Assembly (NCBI GenBank): GCA_029706075.1 | Contig: JAINUG010000048.1 | Span: 5,829,934 to 5,893,933 of the forward strand | DNA from: Aldrovandia affinis | Lineage: Eukaryota; Chordata; Actinopteri; Notacanthiformes; Halosauridae | DNA length: 64,000 nt | Reading direction: 5' to 3' | Shown here: positions 10,592 to 22,500 of the stretch, piece after piece | Position numbering within the stretch: the first letter of the stretch is position 1 | How the letters are laid out: each line of letters starts with the position of its first letter | Program-made: the position numbers and the translations under genes | Notes under the pieces: generated by a model | What the model saw: only the letters and a program-made list of their open reading frames with translations | What the model was told of the DNA's origin: nothing | The model's database searches: none

Positions 10592-13374
10592 TATACATAC
10601 ATAGATACACACACAAACACATATATATATAAATATAAATATTTGAGCAGCTACTCTACATGAAAATTCATTGAAACATTTATATCATTGATGTTTCTAT
10701 ATGTCTCTTAAAGTTTGATGATTTTGCTTTCAGGATCCCACCTAGATTTCAAACAACCACATCCTGTCTCTGGTTGAAGTTTAAAGATGGCTTGAACTTC
10801 TTTCATTCACAAAATGATTATTTTGTTCATTTTTCATTTCATTTTTTTCAACATTTAATAAGGCATCAAGGATAATTCTTCATGCTACAATGTACGGCAT
10901 ACTGTATATTTCACAAACTAATAACTTCAGAGATTAGAACAGGTAGATAATATCTAATTAGCAATATCTAGTTAGAACAGGTAGAAGACAATTTACAATT
11001 AGTCATTTTGCCATTCTGTACAAGGTAATACAAGTTGTGAATCATGAGTGAGACAGCAGATGTCAAAAGCATATTCCTTTATTGTATAAAAGATAATAAC
11101 TTTATGCTTGATATTATGTTTATGTACTAATGACAATAACTTTATGCATTCATATTAAGTCTATGAAAAATAATACTGTATTATAGTTATGTATTAATGA
11201 AATTACAGATTTTTTCAAATGCTTAAACCACATTTTTATCTGAAAATGGCATCATTAACACAAAACTCAAAACTGAATTTCAAAAACCTTTGCACAGTTC
11301 TTTTTTGCACTACATTTTGCACAACATTTCACATTTCAAAATCACTTCAATTAATTCTACTTAAAAATAACTATCATACTGCCAAGCAAAACATCTCCCC
11401 CTAACTTATTTTACTATTAATGATATATTACTGATAATTACTTTCTCTTAATAATCTCACAAAATCAGTGAAAATTTGTCATTATTTCCACACTGCATGA
11501 CAAAATGACGTAAAATACCTTTTAGCAGGAATCTACAGAGCATGCTTCACAGCTTTTTAAAAATGAAATGACTGGACCCTTCAGGATTTTATACTTAACT
11601 GTGCAATAAACAATGGCTTTGTGTGGCTGTTATTGTTCTTTGCATTGCAGAATTTTTTGTGGAAGGTTTCTGATATTAAAAATGGGTTAATTAATAAGTG
11701 GTCCCAAAATATATGCATTTGAAACATGCTCCCAACACCATACAGAGCAACTTCATGTTTTAGAAAATAACTGTTTTTTAATACTCAGAAAGACTCACAA
11801 ATTATACAATTGCGATGCAGTGGAGTGGACATACCTTCTGTGATCTCGTACAGTATGCTGGGCATAACTGTATTTGACAGTGGATAGCCAGCAGGTGGCA
11901 TTCAATTGTCATGGCAAGACAAACCTTAATCTCTGTTACAGCCTTGAGTTTTTACAATAGCAAAGACCTAGAGGACTGCAATGGGAGGTTAGCCAAACCT
12001 GAAACTGTAGTATAGTGCACATCATATAGTGACTTCGCCTATGTTGTTCCATGCCTTGACTTTTACCTACCTACAATGCTAGAGTAGTATTGACCATCAC
12101 TTAATTTGTTTAATAATTACTTTAGCAACACAATTTATTTGGAAGTTCACTAACTGACCAACTTCAAAGCCCGGGATGATTGTTCTATCACGTGGATTGG
12201 TAACGCATCCGACAAGGAAAACATCTTCATTCATTTTGGTGGTCAAGTTTAATTCTGGACTATGTAGAATGTCAGTGTGGCTAGATAATTAATGTAAATC
12301 ACTGTCAACGCATGTTTGAATTGTTGTCTGTGATTATATTAGTTCTGAAATTATTATGGAAAAGACAGTGATAGTTTTTCCTCTTGTTTATATTTATCTT
12401 CACTGGGCTATTTGGCAGGATACAGGGTGGGCAGAGGGCAGCTGTCTGAGACTCATTACAGTGACTCCCCTATGCGAGACAGGCCTTTTTAATATATCCT
12501 TGCAGACATCACAACTGGCCATAAAAAGCACTGTGTGGTGATAAGCCTGCCCATATAGCAGGGGGGAGCCCCCCATCAACAATTTAATATCACAAATTAC
12601 AATCTCTGAGAGATTATAAATGGTGAGTCATAATCTTTTCAACTAATTTAATCAAACAGTATTCCAAGGGATGAGGGCTTGCCATCTGAGAATGAAACTT
12701 TGCTTTTCACAATATTTGATTTGAATCAAAGATAATGTCACCTTGAGAGGGGTGAAGATGCAAGTACAGCTCACAAAAAACAATTGTTCTCCAATAGGTG
12801 TTTAACTACTATAGCTATTTATATAGCTAGTTATTGATCATCAGCATTATACAGACCACTGTGTACACTTTCCAGACATGCTTCCATTAATACAACGGGT
12901 AAGAGATCAGTGACTTGTCTGTATAGAAATATCTGGCAAGTATGCAGAAGTGTTATTGCGGCAAAAGCATATCCATGCCCATTTTCCAAGTTCACAGTAG
13001 GAAATGGGTAGCTACTCTAATTAATTTTAAAAGTACATATAAGAAAATAAAATATTCCTCAGGGTCCAACTCAATGCTTCTATGATCCGCTGTGGAAGCA
13101 TAAGGAGACCCTTTAAAGACTGTTATGCATGTAGAAGCAGTGATACCTTTGTGAGAAGCCTCTCTAACTTCAGCGGAACTTAGACTGCCACAAGCAGGCC
13201 CTGCCTGGACCCTCTCAACTAATATCTTATTCTGACTGGCCAGCTTTACAATCAAGAGTGCAATCAAAGCTTTTACAATACATTACAATAATATCAGCTA
13301 CACAATTAAATTACTTGTGGTTTTCTTAAATTGTAATTTCAAACAAATGCAATTGTAAGAGGTTAACAGGATAA
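10592..13374. other. Intergenic DNA between genes A and B
   Basis: AT-rich, with only short chance reading frames. No exon, transposon end or RNA gene was recognised. Confidence 0.5.
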
Positions 13375-13510
13375 GTGTGTGTGCGTGCATGCATGTGTGC
13401 ATACATGCATAAGTGCATCTGTGTTTGTGAGTTCCCATATGTGTGTGTTTGCATGTCTGTGTGTGTATGTGTGTGTTTGCATGTCTGTGTGTGTGTGTGT
13501 GCGCATGTCT
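13375..13510. repeat. GT-rich microsatellite
   Basis: Imperfect (GT)n with GTGCATGC and TTTGCATGTCT interruptions, just downstream of the stop codon of gene B. The 60-120 codon frames over it on both strands are low-complexity artefacts. Confidence 0.9.
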
Positions 13511-13552
13511 GTTTGTATTTCAGATGCATCAAGGGTCCACTTCGTAGGTATG

Positions 13553-16500
13553 TCAATTGTCAAGCTGGTAGATATTCTCCACTGCCATCTCTCTTGCTGG
13601 AGGTTGAAGGTCGGAGTCAATGTTTTCGTTTGGCCTACTGAAGACAGAGCATATGTGAAGGCTCAAAAAAAAGTATTATTTAAACCCAACTACAAGACTT
13701 CCATGGAACATTACATGGAGTATGAACAACATTTTGCCTAATGTATATATAAACATGGAACATCCATGTCATTTTTACACAAGACTATGAATGATCCTTA
13801 TCAGAAACACAGACAGTTATATGATTCTAAAATTCAAAAAAAATATTTCCTACTGTATGTCTGTGAAAGTGAAAAAACAGTTTACTTCGGTTTGCAAAAA
13901 GAACAGAAAACGTTAATGGTGACACTACTTGAAGTGACCCATAGCCTTTGTCATAAGCATACATAAATATAATGACAAGAACTGATATGTCATAAAGCAT
14001 GTAATGATAAACATAATGCCACTAATGACATACAGTACATGCGTCAATAACACACAGTGTAGCATACACTACTGTTTTATGACAATCTTTTGTCATAAAC
14101 TGCTTACAATATTTATGTATGCTTATGACAATAGTAACACTGTATAGTGAGGTTTCATGAATGCTAAATACGACTCACTTCAAGTGTTCCTGTTTTAATT
14201 CCCCACTAGTACTTACTTCTTCATCATCAGCACTTTGTTTTGCATTCTTAGTCCTAAAGAGAATCAGAGGAAAATGTTAATAATATTAATTAAAACTAAT
14301 TTTGGCTTACTTTTCACTTCCCCAAAATACCTGATGCACACAAACCAAGACAGTAAATCCATTTATTGTGATCTACATCTAAATTCTACATTGTCATGTT
14401 TATTGTCCCTAATTGTTTTCTGTGTGTGTGTGTGGGGGGTGTTAAAACTGTTAAAGGGTTGCATACTCACGCATCATGAAAATAAGCAATGCCACCAGAA
14501 TGAGCACCACCAACAGAGTCCCAGGAATGATAATAAGGAGTGGATAACCGCTGTCTTCCTGTGCATTGGCACAGCAATGAGACAGTAAGTACAGTACTGT
14601 TTACAGGTGAGGTGCCCTATATTTGAACTTGAGCATTTGTACGAATGTCAGATGTAAATCCACTGTACTCACTTCTTTTCTGCTTTGCACCCTTGTCTGT
14701 GTTGAATATCCAGTGGAACCAATTAGTCCTTCTCTGTGTCGAGCTGTGGTCTGTAGCGAAGATGCAGTGGACCTAGCTGAAGTTGTTCTGCCTATACAAC
14801 AAAATATGTAGTAAAAAATGAATTGACTCCTTTCAGAGATCAAGTATAATGTATGTTCAAGATACCTTCAAACTAATAATTAATTATTTAATTAAGAATC
14901 AATTAATAACACATTTAATCAATTTGATAGTTTAATTGATCCCCATTAGAAGTCCCTGTATGGTATTATTTATTATTCTACAATACTGCAGATTGAACTA
15001 CAACAAAACTATGGTCTTCAGCACTCAGTTCATGAGATAAAGGGATAAAATATAAATATGAAATATGACAAGACAACTAAATCTATCCAAGACCACTGCG
15101 GATGAGTGACTGTTTGGAAATGACCTTGGTAGGCTTGCAATGTACAGTGGGGAAAATAAGTATTTCACCCCCTGCTGATTTTGTGAGTTTGCCCCCTTAC
15201 AAAGAAAGGAACGGTCTATAATTTTCATGGTAGGTTCATCTTAAAAGTGAGAGACAGAATATAAAAAAAATCCCAGAAAATCCCATTATATGAATTTTAA
15301 ACATTTATTTGTGTTTTATTGAGGAAAATAAGTATTTCACCCCCTAGCAAAACATGACTCAGTACTTGGTGGAGAAACCCTTGTTGGCAAGCACAGCGGT
15401 CAGACGTTTCTTGTAGTTGGTCACCAAGTTTGCGCAGATCCCAGGAGGGATTTTGGCGCACTCCTCTTTGCAGATCCTCTCCAAATCCTTAGGGTTTGTA
15501 GGTTGTCGCTTGGCAACTCGAAGCTTCAGCTCCCTCCACAGATTCTCTATAGGATTAAGGTCCGGAGACTGACTAGGCCACTCCATGACCTTAATGTGCT
15601 TCTTCTTGAGCCACTCCTTTGTTGCCTTAGCCGTATGCTTTGGGTCATTGTCATGCTGGAACACCCATCCACGACCCATTTTCAGTGTCCTGGCTGAGGG
15701 AAGGAGGTTCTCACCCAAGATTTCCCGGTACATGGCCCCATTCATCCTCCCCTCGATCCGGTGAAGTCGTCCTGTCCCCTTAGCAGAGAAACAGCCCCAA
15801 AGCATAATGTTTCCACTGCCATGCTTGACGGTGGGGATGGTGTTCTTGGGGTCCAAGGCAGCTTTTTTCTTCCTCCAAACACGGCGAGTCGAGTTGATGC
15901 CAAAGAGCTCGATTTTAGTCTCATCTGACCACAGCACTTTCTCCCAAGCCTCCTCTGAATCATCCAGGTGCTCATTGGCAAACTTCAGACAGGCCTGTAC
16001 ATGTGCCTTCTTGAGCAGGGGGACCTTGCGGGCACTACAGGATTTCAATCCATTACGGCGTAGTGTGTTACCAATGGTCATCTTGGTGACTGTGGTCCCA
16101 GCTGCCTTGAGATCATCAACAAGCTCCAGCCATGTAGTTCTGGGTTGTTCCCTCACCTTTCTCATGATCAGGTTCACTCCACGAGGTGAGATCTTGTGTG
16201 GAGCCCCAGACCGAGGGAGATTGATGGTCAATTGGTGTTTCTTCCATTTTCTAATTATCGCACCAACAGTTGACTCCTTCTCACCAAGCTGCTTGCCAAT
16301 GGTCTTGTAGCCCATTCCAGTCTTGTGCAGGTCTACAATTTTGTCCCTGATGTCCTTAGACAATTCTTTGGTCTTGCCCATTGTGGAGAGGTTGGAATCT
16401 GATTAATTGATTGATTCTGTGGACAGGTGTCTTTTATACAGGTAACGAGTACTTAATTAGGAGTACTAATTAAGTAAGAGGACTAATCTGTGTGCCTCCT

Positions 16501-19500
16501 GGTCACATAACCGGTCTGTGGGAGCCAGAATTCTTGCTGGTTGGTAGGGGGGTGAAATACTTATTTTCCTCAATAAAACACAAATAAATGTTTAAAATTC
16601 ATATAATGTGATTTTCTGGGATTTTTTTAAATATTCTGTCTCTCACTGTTAAGATGAACCTACCATGAAAATTATAGACCATTCCTTTCTTTGTAAGGGG
16701 GCAAACTCACAAAATCAGCAGGGGGTGAAATACTTATTTTCCCCACTGTAGGTCCACTGGAAATTTACAAGGAAACACAGGATCTTGATGAAAAAAACGT
16801 GTTAGAAATTAACTGCTCAAAAACCAATGTGACGTCACCCATTTGTTTTTGTTTTGACCTCTCCTCCTCTTCTCATGTTACTCAGAGCAAGTACTAAAAA
16901 TGGGTTAATTAATACTTCATACCATTAAGTCATGTTTAACATGACTCTGATACGTGAGGGTTTAATTTTGTGCAATCTGGTGGATACTTGCACATTCGAT
17001 TTGTGATCATCCTTGTGTGTTTCATCCTTATAACCACTTATTGTTTCAAGACATTTTAAGCAGTTTCAGCTTTTGAAAATAGAAGTAACATTTTGTACTT
17101 TGTACGTATAATTAATTTGCTTCTTCATCTTTCAAAAGTTAAAAACGCATTCATTTATCCTACCTTATATAATTAGCATAACAAATGAACACAGACATTT
17201 AACACAGAAACAATTTTTACTCAAACACACACATATAGCACTGAAATGGTAGTACCTGCTGTTGGATTGTCAGTAGCAGTCTCTGCACTTTTACTTTGTA
17301 TTTTCGTTTGATGTGCTGCAACATGATTTGCACAAATACAGTATAAGATAAATGCTGGGTGGTCATTTTAATACATCATTTACTCATTAACTTCAGTTAT
17401 AACTTTTATTGTTGTCTTTACACATACCCTATGATGATTTATATTGCTATTTGGAAATGGATTTCAATCACAATGCAAATCAAGGATAAACATAAATGGA
17501 TGTGTATAAGACTGACACTGTTGTAAAACGCATCAGGAGGTAGTGTACAGGAGACACATTTCCGAGAGATGTTTGAAAGTTTAAAGACAGATCACATCTA
17601 CATATTTTAAGCGATTGCCAGTTTAGATGGTAATCTTTGAATATACTATTTTCACTAGTCAGCATCTCCTATGTTATGGGAAACAAATGAAAGAAAACAA
17701 TGAACTCCTTGTTGATTGTCTGTATAGCACTACTAAAATATGCCTACCTTTTCGAATGATCAAATTAAACTTTTGTTTCAGGTCGTTAAACGGGCCTGGT
17801 ATCTCCACCCTGCATCCGTAGATCCCAGAGTCATTCTCTGTTACGTTGATGATGGTCAGGGAGACATCTCCCTCCATTACTCCTCTCAGTAACTGGTATC
17901 TGTCCGATTCTCTGAAGGTCACTTTATCGCCATCAGTTGATATGATTGTGTTACTGCACTGAGAGAAAGGCAGTTCAGCTCTTCCCCAACACATTTGATT
18001 CTTTCCGTATTTGTTTTTATCATATTTACAGGGCAGAGTTACATTCTCTCCAACATCAGCAAAGTGGGAGCCTTCATTGACTGTGAACAGAGGGAGAAGA
18101 GATATTAACATCTGAAAGTTGTTTGCAACTGTTTCCAGTTTTTTTTACACCCTTTGTAAATCCCAATTTTGCTTTGTGAATCAGTTCCCAGTCAAGCATA
18201 AAGTACTGAAAAACGTAATCTGGAGAATGTATTATTACTAAGGACGCAATATAGTACAATGGTTAGGGAGCGTGGCTTGTAATGCAAAAGTTTTAGGTTC
18301 AATTCCCAGGTTGGGCACTGCTGTTGTGCCCTTGAGCAAGATACTTAACTTGAATTGTGTCCGTAAATATCCAGCTGTATATATGGATTGTATGTGAACT
18401 GTTTGAGCTGCTCTGGATAAGAGCGTCTGCTGAATGCTTGTAATGTACTAGCTATTCATCTGTATTAGTCAGAGCAGGATTTTGGATGGACTCACTTTAT
18501 TTTTTTGTTTCAGTACTTAGTAGATACACAATCTAGATCATTTACACCTTTCCACAATGGGCGCCTCAGAGGCCATTCAGAATGCATGTCTTTCTCCTTT
18601 AAAAATGCATGACATCTTTATCCCTATGTTTAACTAATTATTTAGGTTGTGCATTTGACAGAAATATATTAATATTTGAATGGCCTCGACGAAGAGCCGG
18701 TGCGAGTTCGTCGAGGAGCAGGAAAGGCGTCCATGGGCAGGTGACATCTCGGAGGAGGCGGATCTACCGGCCTGGAAAAATTGGCTCGTTACCCAGAGGA
18801 CAGGTGGGGGAGGGTGAATTTAACCCTCTGAGGTCCGTGCTAAGCTTTTCGATGTTTTTTGATTTTGGCATGGTCTGATATTTATCTCAATTTCATCAAT
18901 TTAACACACATTTACTCCAAAGTGTTTAATATTTTTATTTGAAGGACAATCACAGCTACATTTGTATGCCATCAATAGTTTGGTCAGTATCATATGCAGC
19001 TTGTAAATAGATCTACAAACACACAAGTTAAAAATAGTTAATTTTTCTGCTGTCACAAAAGTTGTGAAAGCACACACTAAACTATAGTGACGAATTGTTT
19101 TGCCAATGTGCGTTTGTTCATCAAGGTCTTGGTTATGTAAGGGTGTGAAAATGTTTTAGCACATATGAGATCTAAATAGCTAAAAACCTGTTTTTATCAG
19201 AACTGGTCACATTTATTTCAGGCTGTGGGAGGGCTATATGCTAATTTACTGAATATTCATGATCCACACCTGAAAGATCATGGTCAAAGGCCATCAGACA
19301 AAGACATCTTGCAGAGTAGCCTACACATTTCTTGCGACCAACAGAAGCCAGTTTGACAACATCCAAAGTCTGGCATTGGGCACAGGCACATGATCAAAAG
19401 TTTAAGATATTCATCTTTAAACGTCTGTAGGAAAACGAAAGCAAAATCCGTGTCTACGAAGACACGGAAAGACATAAACAAGACAAAACAAAATAACCAA

Positions 19501-22500
19501 CGATCAGGAACAAACAAAACGTATCCAAAATCTCGGAATAAACTAAACGCTGGGAATCTAAACCACAATAAGCACACAAACAAGTTCTCGAGAGGCAAGA
19601 AACATTAATCACAATAGGTATTATCAAGCTAAGCTAGATAATGTCCAAGCGCCGAAACAGAATGCCAGCTGGTTAAATATCCTCCCGTTAATTATTCGCA
19701 GTCAGTCATATGATTCTGATTTTTTCGTTATTTTCACGAGTATTTGAAAATATAAATATCAGCATACACCGTCTGTTGCTGGCAGAAGGGTTACTTACTC
19801 TTCGTCAGTTATTGTCTTCGCTTTCCATCGATGCTCTCAAACACTGCAAAAAATCTTTCCATCTTGAATAAAATTGTAAAAAATCTTGCTTCAAATTGAC
19901 AGTTTGTGTTGTTTAAAAACACCTCCCGAGGTTTACTTTTTTACTTTTGGTCTAATTAACCTAATTTAAAAAATCCCATTTGATTTGCCAGTGCTCAAAT
20001 CGGAAAGTCGCGATTCTAAGGTTTCTGTCAATGTTTTTGTCGCGTGTGTATGATAAAATATCGTGAAATTAGAAATAGTAATATACTTTTATTGCTGCTG
20101 GGAGCGGCGCCGCTCCCGTCGACCTCAGGGGGTTAATAAATAGAGGGTATAAGTGGCAACCAAATTGGGTAAACTGCCGTGGGCAAATGTACCCTCCCTC
20201 AGGAGCCTGCCGACCGTCACTATGGGTCAAGCCAATACTCTGAGGCCGGCAATGATCCGTCTCTTCCGAGATGGAACTCGCCCACCTACTCTATAGGGAC
20301 GCCCTTTGTGCTTCTCGGCAAGCTCATGCCGGCTCTCCCTCCCACCTCCCCCTGGTGCGGATAGCCAATCGCCGCCCTCCAACCGAGGCTCCCAGCCAGA
20401 GAGTGGGCAACTTGCATTCCAGGCGAATGCTTTGACCGTTATGCTACCCGAGGCCCCCTTGTCACACATTTTTAAAACAGGCATCACAATATAATAATGT
20501 AAGGAATAAACCATCACAAGCCGTGCGTTGTCAGCATATATACGCACGCCTGGGGTGTGAATGCGGCACGAGGCTGAAAGCCCCAGAAGTGCATATATAT
20601 CCTGAGAACGCCCAGCTTGCAGTGGTTTATTCTGCTTATACCAGGGCTACTTGCCACATACAAATATTAAAATGCAAAAGTGTGAAAAATTCTAACCGTT
20701 ATCAAGTAAAAATGATAATATGTTGGCATTTGTAAATCTGCCAACAAATATAGTTCTCATTTGCCAGCTTCAGGATGAGATGAAAATCTTCATTACTTGC
20801 ACAGTAGATGGCAGCAATGGGCCAAAAAAAGACCAGCCAGAAATCAAAATAAAACATGACAGACATTTGTAAATATGTGTTGTAAATGGACATTTATTCC
20901 AGTCACATCCTTGTTCTGAAGAACACAGACAGAATTATAGCAAAAAAACTGTTAGCTTAAGTCAAGATTAGCTCAAAGGAGCAATGAGGGGGAAGATTTT
21001 AAAAAAAAAGTAGGTTAACACAATAACAGTGCTAACATCAGACTGCAGTCCGGCAAAAATATTATTTTAATGGAAGTAGACCAAGCAGACCTTGCTCTAA
21101 AATTGAAACGGTGTGAATCTCATGCATCAATAGATTTCATCCAGTCACCCCCTTTGTGTTTGACTCTGATTAAATTAATTCTACATTTAAATCATTTTAT
21201 TAAGATTTGTATACATCTACCTGTAATTTTAACACAGAGATTTTTGGAAACCCTTGACTTGCCGAAATTGAGTAAAGCAGAACAAATTGACCTGGGCCGT
21301 CCCATTTCTTTGGAGGAATTGCAGTTAGCACTGGAAGGTACTATTAAAGGTAAAGTCCCAGGACCAGACGGTATACCCCCAGAATTACTATTGCACTTCT
21401 GGGATATTCTTGGCCCACTTTCGCTTGAAGCCATATAGTCTGCACTGCACGCTCATCCCTTTTCTGTTTTTTGCGGAATGCGTCAGCGTTCGCCTTTATC
21501 TCCAGCCCTGTTTATCCTCTCTCTTAAGTTGTTAGCTCAAAATCTTAGACAGCATCAAATTATATCCCCTATCAAAATTAAATCATACTCTCATGTTATA
21601 TCATTGTACGTGGATTACATCATTCTGTATATGGCAGATATTGAGAAGTCAATATCAAATCTTTGATCAACCTTTGACGTATTTAACGCTTTATCTGGTT
21701 ACAAAATAAACTGGATGAAATCTGCATTGATGCTACTCAGTGATAGCGCAAAAAATGCCTCTATTCCTTCAACAATTCCTGTCAGAACACAGCTGAATTA
21801 CTTGGAATTAATTAATTTGAATTACAATCTTTCCAGTTGTGCCCATTAATAACATGGATGAACCCATCATCTCTCTCCTGGAAGACAATTGAGGAAGTGC
21901 TGATATTCCCAGTCAGACTTCAAGATATCTTGTTTTCTAATATATCCAACCAAAAATGTATGCTTAATTTTGGACCTATTATATTCAATACAATAGCCAA
22001 ATTGGCATTTTCACACACAGTTGTGGCACAACAAAGCCATTAATGAGGGCAACAGACCATTTGAATCCAAATCCTGGTCCGCAAAAGGTAATAATGCATT
22101 TGGTGACATATATAATTCAAAAGGGCTCCTCAGTTTTCAGGAACTTTGTCTTTTATTTGACATAACGGGATCATTATTTTTTCTTTATTTGAAACTACGC
22201 TCTGCCTATGGAGTTCCATAGGGATCTGGATTAAAAATGCATCCAGTCATAGAGTGGATTTTGATAGCTGTTTTTGGAGGATTTGTGTCAATTATATATT
22301 CGCGGCTCCAAGTAACAGCTTATACAGATCTCAGCATAATGAAACAATGGGAAAAAGACTTGGTTGGTAAGGAGCCAATCGATTTGAAGGCGGTTTGGGA
22401 AAACATTTTCAATTCATCAAAAAATCTGAATCACCAAATGATTCATTTCAAACTTTGTCATAGGACATATTTGACACCACTTTTTAAAATAATTAATTTT

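Noticed and set aside
13363..13741. Several 76-120 codon frames over the GT repeat on both strands
   Set aside because: Low-complexity His/Thr or Cys/Val runs from a microsatellite. Only the bottom-strand exon 13637-13553 is kept, because it closes the frame of gene B.
15503..16310. Top-strand frames opposite the Tc1 transposase
   Set aside because: Shadows of the intact bottom-strand transposase gene.
19284..19608. Overlapping ~100 and 72 codon frames inside the piggyBac-like element
   Set aside because: No transposase motifs, opposite strands, Phe- or Lys/Asn-rich composition.
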